A stretch of 35,431 bases of DNA, taken from Rhodocyclaceae bacterium. Lineage in GTDB: Bacteria > Pseudomonadota > Gammaproteobacteria > Burkholderiales > Rhodocyclaceae. This document shows positions 16,038 to 23,850 of the stretch, piece after piece (position 1 is the stretch's first letter; the number at the start of each line of letters is the position of its first letter). Below the pieces are notes generated by a model. That model made no database searches and was not told the DNA's origin. It saw nothing but the letters and a program-made list of their open reading frames with translations. Made by a program: the position numbers and the translations under genes. The DNA lies in the NCBI GenBank assembly GCA_026646875.1, contig JAPKHL010000034.1, forward strand, positions 1-35,431, given 5' to 3'.

Positions 16038-17492
16038 ATGCCCGAAGAGATCCTGATCAATTTCACGCCGCAGGAAACGCGCGTCGCCGTCATGCACCAG
16101 GGCGTCACGCAGGAACTGCACATCGAACGCAACGCCAGCCGGGGCCTCGTCGGCAACGTTTACGTCGGCCGCATCTGCCGGATCCTGCCCGGCATGCAGT
16201 CGGCCTTCATCGACGTCGGCCTCGAACGCACCGCCTTCCTGCACGTCGCCGACATCTGGGAACCCCGCCAGAACGGTGAGCCGGCACGACCGATCGAGCG
16301 CATGCTGCACGAGGGCCAGAGCATCCTGGTGCAGGTGATCAAGGATCCCATCGGCACCAAGGGGGCGCGCCTGTCGACGCAGATCTCGGTGGCCGGCCGC
16401 ATGCTGGTCTACCTGCCGCAGGAAAAGCACATCGGGATCTCCCAGCGCATCGAGAACGAGGCCGAGCGCGAATCGTTGCGCGAGAAGCTCGGACGGCTGA
16501 TTCCGGCCGACGAGCCGGGCGGCTTCATCGTGCGCACCATGGCCGAGAACGCCAGCGAGGCCGAGCTGGCCAACGACATCGAATACCTGCGCAAGATATG
16601 GCGCGATATCCAGGCGCAGGCGAAGACCGCCGCGCCGCCGGCGCTGCTCTACCAGGAATTGTCGCTGGCACAGCGCGTACTGCGCGATTTCGTCAACCCG
16701 GAAACCGCGCGCATCGTCATCGACTCGCGGGAGAACTTCCAGAAACTGACGGTCTTCGCCGCCGAATACACGCCCACCGTCGCGCCGCTGCTCTTCCACT
16801 ACACCGGCGAGCGCCCGCTGTTCGACCTGCACGGCGTCGAGGACGAAATCCAGCGCGCGCTGGCCCGCCGCGTCGACCTGAAGTCCGGCGGCTACCTGAT
16901 CATCGACCAGACCGAGGCGATGACGACGATCGACGTGAACACCGGCGGCTTCGTCGGCGTGCGCAACTTCGACGACACCATCTTCAAGACCAACCTCGAG
17001 GCGGCGCAGACCATCGCCCGCCAGCTGCGCCTGCGCAACCTCGGCGGCATCATCATCGTCGACTTCATCGACATGGAGAACGCCGACCACAAGAACGCGG
17101 TGCTCGCCGAATTCAACAAGGCACTGGCGCGCGACCACACGCGCCTGACGGTCAACGGCTTCACCGCGCTCGGTCTCGTCGAAATGACCCGGAAGCGCAC
17201 GCGCGAATCGCTGGCGCACGTGCTGTGCGAGGAATGCCCGACCTGCGGCGGGCGCGGCGAGGTGAAGACGGCGCGCACGGTCTGTTACGAGATCCTCCGC
17301 GAACTGCTGCGCGAGGCTCGCCAGTTCAACGCGCGCGAATACCGGGTGCTGGGCTGCCCCTCGGTGATCGACCTCTTCCTCGACGAGGAATCGCAGGGGC
17401 TGGCGATGCTCTCCGACTTCATCGGCAAGCCGATCTCGCTGCAGGCCGAACCGAGCTACGCCCAGGAGCAGTACGACATCGTGCTGATGTGA
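16038..17492 (+). CDS. rng: ribonuclease G
   Basis: RNase G is an endoribonuclease of the RNase E/G family, processing 16S rRNA 5' ends and some mRNAs. The 484 residues begin MPEEILINFTPQETRVAV, as in E. coli Rng. The S1 domain follows (about 35-125: GNVYVGRICRILPGMQSAF). The catalytic core includes TIDVNTGGFVG and IIVDFIDM with the metal-binding acids. The zinc-link CPTCGGRGEVKT (about 396) and an RNase E-like C-terminal small domain follow. There is no long disordered scaffold tail, so it is RNase G, not E. A perfect hairpin lies 5 nt downstream. Confidence 0.96.
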   Translation: MPEEILINFTPQETRVAVMHQGVTQELHIERNASRGLVGNVYVGRICRILPGMQSAFIDVGLERTAFLHVADIWEPRQNGEPARPIERMLHEGQSILVQVIKDPIGTKGARLSTQISVAGRMLVYLPQEKHIGISQRIENEAERESLREKLGRLIPADEPGGFIVRTMAENASEAELANDIEYLRKIWRDIQAQAKTAAPPALLYQELSLAQRVLRDFVNPETARIVIDSRENFQKLTVFAAEYTPTVAPLLFHYTGERPLFDLHGVEDEIQRALARRVDLKSGGYLIIDQTEAMTTIDVNTGGFVGVRNFDDTIFKTNLEAAQTIARQLRLRNLGGIIIVDFIDMENADHKNAVLAEFNKALARDHTRLTVNGFTALGLVEMTRKRTRESLAHVLCEECPTCGGRGEVKTARTVCYEILRELLREARQFNAREYRVLGCPSVIDLFLDEESQGLAMLSDFIGKPISLQAEPSYAQEQYDIVLM

Positions 17493-17497
17493 ACACG

Positions 17498-17520
17498 CGC
17501 CCGCCCGGAACGGGCGGGCG
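17498..17520. terminator. perfect hairpin between convergent rng and MaoC genes
   Basis: CGCCCGCCCG (17498-17507), loop GAA, CGGGCGGGCG (17511-17520) is a perfect 10-bp stem. It sits between the rng stop and the MaoC stop, which face each other. No T-tract follows on either strand, so it is a plausible bidirectional or Rho-assisted terminator. Confidence 0.6.
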
Positions 17521-17557
17521 GTGCCGGGAAACGGTGCAAGAAAGCGGGGCGGAGAGC

Positions 17558-17989
17558 TCAGGCGCCGGCGACGGTGCAGTACATCGTGGACTCGCCCTCG
17601 ATGACCGGCTTGCCGTTCACCGTGCAGACCGCATCGAGAATGCAGCGGCGCTTCTCGACGATCACCTCGCGCACGGTCACCGTGGCCGTGACGGTATCGC
17701 CGATGCGCACCGGCGCCTTGAATTTCAGGGTCTGTCCGAGATAGACGGTGCCCGGCCCGGGCAGCTTGTTGGCCAGAACGGCGGAGATGAACGCTGCCGA
17801 GAGCATGCCGTGCGCGATGCGGCCGCCGAACTGGGTGGTCTTCGCCCACTCCTCGTTGAGGTGCATCGGGTTGACGTCGGTCGATACCCCCGCGAACAGC
17901 ACGATGTCCGCTTCCGTCACCGTCTTGGCGAGGCTCGCGCTCATGCCGGGCTGCAGGTCTTCGATGTTGTAACCGCCGAGGGAATTCAC
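17558..17989 (-). CDS. MaoC-like (R)-specific enoyl-CoA hydratase
   Basis: The 143-residue hot-dog-fold protein has the hydratase-2 motif DVNPMHLNEEWAKTTQFGG (38-56) with catalytic D38 and H43, then RIAHGMLSAAFISAVL. PhaJ-type members hydrate trans-2-enoyl-CoA to (R)-3-hydroxyacyl-CoA and feed PHA or beta-oxidation. The substrate here is unknown. The start is a GTG at 17989, with AAGGAG at 7 nt spacing, which makes this start firm. It is convergent with rng. Neighbours give no pathway clue. Confidence 0.88.
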   Translation of the reverse strand: MNSLGGYNIEDLQPGMSASLAKTVTEADIVLFAGVSTDVNPMHLNEEWAKTTQFGGRIAHGMLSAAFISAVLANKLPGPGTVYLGQTLKFKAPVRIGDTVTATVTVREVIVEKRRCILDAVCTVNGKPVIEGESTMYCTVAGA

Positions 17990-18081
17990 TTCGCGTCTCC
18001 TTCAAATGGACACAGCGCCGGAATGCGCTGCCGGCCGATGATACACAAACCGCCGGACGGGCGCGGCGGCACGAGGCCGTT

Positions 18082-18693
18082 TCACTGCGCCTTGCGGCAG
18101 GCGCTGCCCGCACAGACACCGCCGCAGGCGGCATGCAGCGGACAGGCCCCACCCGTATCCACCGGCCCGGCGGGCAGGCAGCCGGCCTGATAGCGGAAGC
18201 CATCGTCGATCCCGAGCATGGCGTCGAGCGCAAACAGCAGCGGCAGGGTACGCGGTGCCTGCGGATTGATCCCCTCGCGACGGCACGACAGGCGCCAGGC
18301 GCGCTTCAGGTCATCCTGCGCGATACCCGGCGAGCGCAGCGTTTCCGGCGGCGCGTGATGCAGGAAGCGGCCGAAACCGCGTGCGCAGAAGCGGCGATAG
18401 CGGCGGGTGTGCAGGATGAACTCGAGCCAGGCTTCGTGCGCCGCGCGCGAGGGCATGGCGACACGCCGCCCGCGCGCCTGGCGGCAGAGCTGGAAATACT
18501 CGCGCAGGCCGCCGAACACCAGCTTGCGCTGCGCCTCGCTCAGCTCGGGCCGGCGCGCGGCGAGGTAGCGGTCGAGATACTTCTGGTAGGGGTAGGCATC
18601 GATGTAGCGGGCCCGCCAGCGCGCCCGCGCCCGCCACCAGAGGAAGGTGGCGATGCAGAGGCCAAGCAGCAGCAGGGTGGCGAAGAGCTTCAC
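18082..18693 (-). CDS. small membrane-anchored protein of unknown function with Cys-rich tail
   Basis: With a GTG start at 18693 the protein is 203 residues: one N-terminal membrane helix (MKLFATLLLLGLCIATFLWW), a basic patch (RARARWRARYIDAYPYQ), then a soluble part. It carries a motif FILHTRRYRRFCARGFGRFL seen in uncharacterised bacterial proteins. The C-terminus has several cysteines (CLPAG, CPLHAACGGVCAGSACR), suggesting metal binding or disulfides. GGAGG at 6 nt spacing supports this start. The longer frame from a GTG at 18738 has no such support. It lies between the MaoC and SSADH genes on the same strand. Function not known. Confidence 0.65.
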   Translation of the reverse strand: MKLFATLLLLGLCIATFLWWRARARWRARYIDAYPYQKYLDRYLAARRPELSEAQRKLVFGGLREYFQLCRQARGRRVAMPSRAAHEAWLEFILHTRRYRRFCARGFGRFLHHAPPETLRSPGIAQDDLKRAWRLSCRREGINPQAPRTLPLLFALDAMLGIDDGFRYQAGCLPAGPVDTGGACPLHAACGGVCAGSACRKAQ

Positions 18694-18744
18694 GCCCGCC
18701 CTCCGCGCGACGGTGTTCCGGATGCCGACCGGGCACACCGCATC

Positions 18745-20205
18745 TCAGGCGACCCCGAAGCACAGGTACTTGATTTCCAGATACTCGTCGAGACCGTGTC
18801 GCGATCCCTCGCGGCCGAGCCCGGATTGCTTGATGCCGCCGAACGGCGCCACTTCGTTCGAGATGATGCCGGTATTGATGCCGACCATGCCGTACTCGAG
18901 CGCCTCGCCGACGCGGAAGCAGCGGGCCACGTCGCGCGAATAGAAATAGGCCGCGAGGCCGAACTCGGTGGCGTTGGCCAGGGCCACCGCCTCAGCCTCG
19001 CTGCCGAAGCGGAACAGCGGCGCCACCGGCCCGAAGGTCTCCTCGCGCGCCACCCGCATGACCGGCGTGACGTCGGCCAGCACGGTCGGCTCGTAGAAGT
19101 TGCCACCGCGCGCGTGGCGCCGCCCGCCGGTGAGCACCCGCGCCCCCTGTGCCACGGCATCGGCCACATGCGCCTCGACCTTGGCCAGCGCCTGCGCGTC
19201 GATCAACGGCCCCTGCAGCACGCCCGCCTCGCGGCCGGCGCCGACCGGCAGTTCCGCGGCGCGCGCGGCCAGCGCCCGGGCGAAGGTTTCGTAGATGCCG
19301 TCCTGCACCAGCAGGCGGTTGGCGCAGACGCAGGTCTGCCCGGTATTGCGGTATTTGGCGAGCAGGGCACCCTCGACGGCAGCCTCGACGTCGGCATCGT
19401 CGAAAACGATGAAGGGCGCGTTGCCGCCCAGTTCGAGCGCGAGTTTCTTGATCGTCGGCGCGCACTGCGCCATCAGCAGCCGGCCGACCTCGGTCGATCC
19501 GGTAAACGAGAGATGGCGTACCAGCGGGCTCGCGGTCAGCTCGCCGCCGATCGCCGGAGCGGCCGCCGCACTGCCGGTGACGACGTTGAGGACGCCGCCG
19601 GGCAGACCGGCACGCGCGGCCAGCTCGGCCAGCGCCAGCGCGGTGAGCGGCGTCTGCTCGGCCGGCTTGATCACCACCGTGCAGCCGGCGGCGAGCGCCG
19701 GCGCGACCTTGCGGGTAATCATCGCTAGCGGGAAATTCCACGGCGTGATCGCCGCGCACACCCCGACCGGCTGGCGCAGTGTCAGCAAGCGCTTGTCGCC
19801 GCTGGTCGCCGGAATACTCTCGCCGTAGGCGCGCTTGCCCTCCTCGGCGAACCACTCGACGAAGGCAGCGCCGTAGGTCACCTCGCCACGCGCCTCGGCG
19901 AGCGGCTTGCCGCCCTCGGCGGTGATCAGCCGGGCCAGATCCTCGCCGGCCGCCAGGATCAACTCGTACCAGCGGCGCAGGATCGTCGCGCGCTCCTTCG
20001 CCGTCTTTGCCCGCCAGGCCGGCCAGGCGGCGTCGGCGGCGGCAATCGCCCGCCGGGCATCCTCGGCGCCAGCATCGGGGACTCGCCCGAGACAGCCCCC
20101 ATCGGCCGGATCGTGCACCGCGAAGCAGCCCCCGCCAGTGGCATCGACCCACTGACCATCGATATGGCACTGGCTGCGCAGCAGCCCGGAATCCTGAAGC
20201 TCCAT
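18745..20205 (-). CDS. NAD(P)-dependent succinate-semialdehyde dehydrogenase (GabD-like)
   Basis: The 486-residue aldehyde dehydrogenase has the catalytic Glu E258 in LELGGNAPF and the catalytic Cys C292 in NTGQTCVCANR. The cofactor-loop FTGSTEVG is at 234-241 and PWNFPLAM at 155-162. The C-terminal FGGIKQSGLGREGSRHGLDEY is typical of the GabD/SSADH branch, which oxidises succinate semialdehyde to succinate in the GABA shunt. Related substrates (e.g. glutarate semialdehyde) cannot be excluded. The ATG at 20205 starts a normal N-terminus. The longer open frame is not conserved. It is divergent from the NlpC gene. Confidence 0.86.
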   Translation of the reverse strand: MELQDSGLLRSQCHIDGQWVDATGGGCFAVHDPADGGCLGRVPDAGAEDARRAIAAADAAWPAWRAKTAKERATILRRWYELILAAGEDLARLITAEGGKPLAEARGEVTYGAAFVEWFAEEGKRAYGESIPATSGDKRLLTLRQPVGVCAAITPWNFPLAMITRKVAPALAAGCTVVIKPAEQTPLTALALAELAARAGLPGGVLNVVTGSAAAAPAIGGELTASPLVRHLSFTGSTEVGRLLMAQCAPTIKKLALELGGNAPFIVFDDADVEAAVEGALLAKYRNTGQTCVCANRLLVQDGIYETFARALAARAAELPVGAGREAGVLQGPLIDAQALAKVEAHVADAVAQGARVLTGGRRHARGGNFYEPTVLADVTPVMRVAREETFGPVAPLFRFGSEAEAVALANATEFGLAAYFYSRDVARCFRVGEALEYGMVGINTGIISNEVAPFGGIKQSGLGREGSRHGLDEYLEIKYLCFGVA

Positions 20206-20242
20206 GAGGCGCGACCCACGTTTGGCGAGATGAGAAAGACGC

Positions 20243-20253
20243 AGTTTATACTT
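20243..20253. promoter_or_regulatory. shared divergent -10 region, SSADH / NlpC genes
   Basis: In the 53-nt gap, TATACT (20247-20252) on the plus strand and TATAAA on the minus strand overlap in the run AGTTTATACTT. On the plus strand the -10 ends only 6 nt before the NlpC ATG. -35 elements are weak on both sides. It looks like a compact bidirectional promoter. Confidence 0.4.
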
Positions 20254-20258
20254 TGCGC

Positions 20259-20774
20259 ATGCCGCAGAAAACGCTTCCCGTCCCGCCCGCCATCCGCCGT
20301 ACCGGCCTGCTTGCCGTGATCCTCCTCCTCGCGGCCTGCGGCAGCCTGCCGCCGGACACGCGGAGTCCGCCCCCCTCACCGCCGGCAGCCGCCGAGCGCG
20401 CCGGGCACGAGATCGTGCTCTTCGCTCTCGGCCTGATCGACACCGGCTACCGCTTCGGCGGCAAGAACCCCGAGGCCGGTCTCGACTGCAGCGGCATGGT
20501 GTCCTACATCTACGGACAGACGACGCCCCTCGCGCTGCGCGGCAGCGCCGCCGAGATCGCCCGGCATGGGCGTCCCGTCGAGCGCACGCGCCTGCGTCCG
20601 GGCGATCTCGTCTTCTTCAACACGCGCAACGCGCCCTACTCGCACGTCGGCATCTACATCGGCGACGACCGCTTCGTGCACGCCCCCTCGAGCAACGGCC
20701 GCGTGCGCATCGACGCGCTCGGCGACCGCTATTACGCACAGCGCTTCCAGGCCGCGCGCACCTACCTCGACTGA
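20259..20774 (+). CDS. NlpC/P60 family lipoprotein (putative peptidoglycan peptidase)
   Basis: The 171-residue protein has a lipoprotein signal (basic start, hydrophobic helix, lipobox LAAC with C27), then a proline-rich linker and an NlpC/P60 domain. The catalytic Cys is C77 in GLDCSG, with H129 in YSHVGIYIG and H141 in RFVHAPS as the other residues of the triad. LRPGDLVFFNT is typical. It is therefore probably an outer-membrane-anchored D,L-endopeptidase acting on peptidoglycan. The ATG at 20259 is preferred over a TTG 6 nt upstream. No Shine-Dalgarno is seen. The radical SAM gene follows 31 nt downstream. Confidence 0.9.
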   Translation: MPQKTLPVPPAIRRTGLLAVILLLAACGSLPPDTRSPPPSPPAAAERAGHEIVLFALGLIDTGYRFGGKNPEAGLDCSGMVSYIYGQTTPLALRGSAAEIARHGRPVERTRLRPGDLVFFNTRNAPYSHVGIYIGDDRFVHAPSSNGRVRIDALGDRYYAQRFQAARTYLD

Positions 20775-20805
20775 CGCGCCGCCGGCGACCGGTCCACACC
20801 GCCCC

Positions 20806-21702
20806 ATGCACGATCTACCCATCCGCTACGTCGAACCCGTCTTCCGTCCCCCCAGCGAGGCACGCTCGCTGATCCTGCCGGTCACCGACGGCTGCTCCTG
20901 GAACCAATGCACGTTCTGCGAGATGTACACCGCGCCGCAGAAGGCCTTCCGCGCACGCGACGAAGCCGAGATCGAGGACAGTCTGCGGCGCACCGGCGAG
21001 CGCTTCGGCGACGCCGTGCGCCGGGTCTTCCTCGCCGACGGCGATGCGCTGGTGCTGCCGACGCGTCGCCTGCTGGCCATCCTGCGCGCCATCCGCACGC
21101 ACCTGCCGGCGGTGCACCGCGTCTCGAGCTACTGCCTGCCACGCAACCTGCGCAGGAAATCGGTGGACGAACTGCGCGAGCTGGCGGACGCCGGCCTGGC
21201 GCTCGCCTACGTCGGCGCCGAATCGGGCAACGACGAGGTGCTGGCACGCGTGAACAAGGGCGAAACCTTCGCCTCGACCTGCGCGGCGCTGGACAAGCTC
21301 GGCCAGGCCGGCATCCGCCGCTCGGTGATGATCCTCAACGGCCTCGGCGGACCGGCACTCTCCGCGTCGCACGCCGACGATTCGGCGCGGCTGGCCAACG
21401 CCACGCAACCTGAATACCTGTCCACGCTGGTGGTCGATTTTCCGCTCGGCGAGGCGCGTTTCCGCGCCGGTTTTCCCGGCTGGCGACCGCTCACACAGCA
21501 CGAGCTGTTCGTCGAAATGGCCCGACTGATCGAAGGACTGACGCTCGCGCGCACCGTCTTCCGCAGCGACCATGCCTCGAACTGGCTGGTGCTCAAGGGC
21601 ACCTTAGGCGCCGACAAGGCCCGCCTGCTCGACGAGGTGCGCGCGGCAATCGCCCGTCCCGAAACGGCGCCACTGCGTCCCGCCTGGGCGCGCGGACTGT
21701 AG
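20806..21702 (+). CDS. radical SAM protein, CX4CX2C type
   Basis: The 298-residue protein has the iron-sulfur motif CSWNQCTFC at 30-38 (cysteines 30, 35, 38), with a four-residue first spacing instead of the usual three. The following segment FLADGDALVLP and GAESGNDEVLARVNKGET fit the Elp3/MiaB-like radical SAM barrel (SAM and GxE-type motifs). The C-terminus has no recognised accessory domain. Substrate and reaction are unknown. The ATG at 20806 gives a normal N-terminus. It follows the NlpC gene on the same strand. Confidence 0.82.
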   Translation: MHDLPIRYVEPVFRPPSEARSLILPVTDGCSWNQCTFCEMYTAPQKAFRARDEAEIEDSLRRTGERFGDAVRRVFLADGDALVLPTRRLLAILRAIRTHLPAVHRVSSYCLPRNLRRKSVDELRELADAGLALAYVGAESGNDEVLARVNKGETFASTCAALDKLGQAGIRRSVMILNGLGGPALSASHADDSARLANATQPEYLSTLVVDFPLGEARFRAGFPGWRPLTQHELFVEMARLIEGLTLARTVFRSDHASNWLVLKGTLGADKARLLDEVRAAIARPETAPLRPAWARGL

Positions 21703-21706
21703 CCGG

Positions 21707-21728
21707 GAAAAATCGCCGGAAACCGGCG
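21707..21728 (-). terminator. intrinsic terminator of the cyanophycinase-like gene
   Basis: Read on the minus strand, CGCCGG, loop TTT, CCGGCG is followed by ATTTTT. The stem arms are 21714-21719 and 21723-21728, and the T-run is 21708-21712. It lies in the gap between the convergent radical SAM gene and the cyanophycinase-like gene. The T-run on the minus strand makes it a classical terminator for the latter. Confidence 0.7.
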
Positions 21729-21765
21729 GCGGCAGGACGGATGGCCTCTCGGCCGTGCGGGGCGA

Positions 21766-22689
21766 TCAGCCCTGCGGCAGGACGGTGCGGCCGCTGGCGG
21801 GATCGTAGACGCTGCGCGAGGGCAGGAGATGCAGGGTGATGTCGCTCGAACCGACGTAGGTTTCCCCGGCCGCCGTAACCTGCGCGCGCCGCGCGTCGAA
21901 AACCTTGACGTAGCTCTCGCCGAGCACCTCCCAGCGACGGTCGGGGCGCACCAGGATCGCCGCTCCCTCGTCGATGCCGACGCCAAGCAGCCCGGGGCGC
22001 TCGAGCACCGCGCTGAGCAGCCGGTTATACCGGGCACGACGCAGGAAATGCTGGTCGACGATGGTGCCGGGAAGAAAACCGAAGCCCTCCTCGATCTCCA
22101 CCGCACCGCGCGCGATGCGGGCCTCCCCGGCGGCATCGCCGGCATAGCGGCTGCCGACCAGCATGGTGCTCGACATCACCGCCGCGCCGGCGGAGGTCCC
22201 GCCGACGATGGCTCCGGCATGGTACTGGCGCTGGATCGCGGCCAGCGCCGGCGTGGCCCGCAGCACCTGCGCCAGCCGCGCCTGATCGCCGCCGCAGAAC
22301 CAGAATCCGCTCAAGGTTTCCAGCCGCCGCGCCACCTCGGCCTCGCCCGCGTCGTCACGACTGAGGTTGATGATTTCCGCCTCGGCGCCCAGCGCGCGCA
22401 ACTCGGCCGCGACCTCGCCGGCCTCCTCGTCGCCGTGCTGGCTGGCCATCGGAAAGACCGCGATGCGCGCCCGCCCGGCACCGCCCGCCAACGCGACGAA
22501 ACGCGCCTGGACATCGGGCGGCGTATCACCGCCGCCGACGATCAGCAGGTGCCCGCGCGGCGGCGCGGCCTCGGGAGAATGCGCCACGGGCACGCACGCC
22601 GCCTGCAGCGCTCCGATCAGGGAGAGCCCGGCGAACAGGTGGCGGAAGGAGATGGCGGGGAATTTGAATGGCATGGCGGCTCGCCGCAT
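21766..22689 (-). CDS. cyanophycinase-like S51 serine peptidase, exported
   Basis: The 307-residue protein has an N-terminal signal peptide (FRHLFAGLSLIGALQAAC) and then the peptidase S51 domain: HLLIVGGGDTPPD, FWFCGGDQARL, and the nucleophile motif GGTSAGA with S166 of the long form. IVDQHFLRRARYNRLL and GVGIDEGAAIL are also typical. S51 cyanophycinases cleave cyanophycin to beta-Asp-Arg dipeptides. An exported form would act on external polymer, as CphE-type enzymes do. The cysteine at the end of the signal does not sit in a good lipobox. Starts at 22689 or 22674 (MPFKF) are both possible. It has a good terminator downstream. Confidence 0.85.
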   Translation of the reverse strand: MRRAAMPFKFPAISFRHLFAGLSLIGALQAACVPVAHSPEAAPPRGHLLIVGGGDTPPDVQARFVALAGGAGRARIAVFPMASQHGDEEAGEVAAELRALGAEAEIINLSRDDAGEAEVARRLETLSGFWFCGGDQARLAQVLRATPALAAIQRQYHAGAIVGGTSAGAAVMSSTMLVGSRYAGDAAGEARIARGAVEIEEGFGFLPGTIVDQHFLRRARYNRLLSAVLERPGLLGVGIDEGAAILVRPDRRWEVLGESYVKVFDARRAQVTAAGETYVGSSDITLHLLPSRSVYDPASGRTVLPQG

Positions 22690-22721
22690 CGACGGGCACG
22701 CTGCCGTCGACCGGCGGCGCG

Positions 22722-22750
22722 AGGATAGGCCGGGCCGGCAGACCGGTCAG
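22722..22750 (-). promoter_or_regulatory. candidate promoter of the cyanophycinase-like gene
   Basis: On the minus strand, CTGACC (22745-22750) and TATCCT (22722-22727) are separated by 17 bp, a sigma70-like arrangement with moderate matches. The expected start site would leave a leader of about 25-30 nt before the ATG at 22689. Not tested. Confidence 0.3.
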
Positions 22751-22980
22751 TAACGGATTGTAACCTTGCGGGCCTTGCCGACCCTGCCGGCCGCACCCTG
22801 CCCGCGCGGAACGCGGGACACCCCGGTCACTCCAGGTTCTGATCATAAGTAAATCGGTCAAAGCACCATGATTACTATGGTTCGTAGCCGACCGACAGAG
22901 CAAGGGGCTCACGCAAGGGTGCACGGATTTCACAGGCTTACCTTCCTCTCGCCAAGATTGTTTCAACCCTTGCGATTCTA
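22751..22980. other. junction between core genome and defence island; no gene seen
   Basis: This is the region where composition changes from strongly GC-rich to AT-richer, with the shift near 22830. No tRNA, integrase or credible gene is seen. It holds a small hairpin CCCGCG/CGCGGG (22801-22806 and 22812-22817) and a 9-nt perfect inverted repeat CGCAAGGGT (22912-22920) / ACCCTTGCG (22966-22974) just after the island's last gene. It may be the 3' end of the island operon or part of the integration junction. Confidence 0.5.
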
Positions 22981-23850
22981 TCAGCCAGCACCTGAATGCC
23001 CTACAAAGCCTGACGCCTCAGCTATCTGATCCGCCATATCAAATCCATGGCGGGTAACTTTAAAAATTTCTCGTTTGTTGCCCTGGGCGGCAATGAGTCC
23101 TAGCTGCTCTAGCTCATCAACAGCCCCCTCCCATCGGGCCTGTGACCGAGCATCGCCGTCGCCTGCATAATTTTCCTGCCCAACCTGCACCAATGTTCCA
23201 TTAAGCAAGTGCAAGTAGATGATCTGCCCATCAGAGGCAGCCGCCTCAGTCAGTAATACCGCAGCTTCCTTAGAAAGCGAGACAGACGGAGGAGGTGTTG
23301 CAGCTAGAGGCAGAGCCTCGGGGGCTGCAGCCATTGAGAAATATTCATGGCTATTCAGCGTGATTTGCAGTTGCCGGTATAGCTTGTCTCTAAACTCACT
23401 CAAATCAGAGTAGAACTCTAGAAGACCACGAGATTGGCAAGATGAGCGAAATTCGAGCAGTCGTTGGTATTGACCCTGATCCACACTGCCTTGCTCGACT
23501 GGCTGGTTCGAGAAGTACAGCATGGCCGGTTTTCCTGCCCGCAAATGTTCCTCAATTTCTTCGACTGTCCCGCTCGCATAGTCGCCGGTCGCAGTGCCAA
23601 GTCGGGTCCAGAAGACCCCAACCAATAGGTCACAGTCAGCCAAGATGCGTTTATTGATGATCGCCTGAGCACGGTCCCCCATTTCAGGCGCTGAGTGCGT
23701 TTCCCAGCCTATAGCAAGCAAAACGGTGCGGCGCACATCTGCGTTAACGTTGTTCCACTCAGCAATCATCTCTCGGATGACCTTGCGCTCCGCAGACACA
23801 TCCCCCGGAGAAGCAATCATTACTTTGAAAACGGTGGCTTGATAGCTCAT
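22981..23850 (-). CDS. SPGDV-type (TIR/DUF4062-like) protein with C-terminal winged helix
   Basis: The 289-residue protein begins MSYQATVFKVMIASPGDVSAER (the ATG at 23850; a longer frame to 23943 is an unconserved Cys-rich extension). The N-terminal domain (about 1-165) has SPGDV (14-18), W49-E50, CDLLVGVFWTRLG (73-85) and SGTVEEIE (93-100), a pattern found in DUF4062/TIR-like nucleotide-handling domains. Residues 100-118 give EHLRAGKPAMLYFSN. After a proline-rich linker (180-190), the C-terminus (195-280) looks like a winged helix. It overlaps the Res gene by 4 nt (ATGA), so translation is coupled to Res. A nucleotide-sensing or NAD-targeting effector role is inference. Confidence 0.72.
   Translation of the reverse strand: MSYQATVFKVMIASPGDVSAERKVIREMIAEWNNVNADVRRTVLLAIGWETHSAPEMGDRAQAIINKRILADCDLLVGVFWTRLGTATGDYASGTVEEIEEHLRAGKPAMLYFSNQPVEQGSVDQGQYQRLLEFRSSCQSRGLLEFYSDLSEFRDKLYRQLQITLNSHEYFSMAAAPEALPLAATPPPSVSLSKEAAVLLTEAAASDGQIIYLHLLNGTLVQVGQENYAGDGDARSQARWEGAVDELEQLGLIAAQGNKREIFKVTRHGFDMADQIAEASGFVGHSGAG

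Noticed and set aside
20206-20379. N-terminal extension of the SSADH gene
   Set aside because: Arg/Ala-rich and antisense to the NlpC gene start; ATG at 20205 gives the standard length.
22801-22817. CCCGCG/CGCGGG hairpin as terminator of the island operon
   Set aside because: Only 6 bp, no T-run, and about 160 nt from the last stop codon.
22526-22966. 146-codon minus-strand open frame at the island junction
   Set aside because: Composition is mixed across the junction, and part of it lies over the cyanophycinase gene; no recognised domain.
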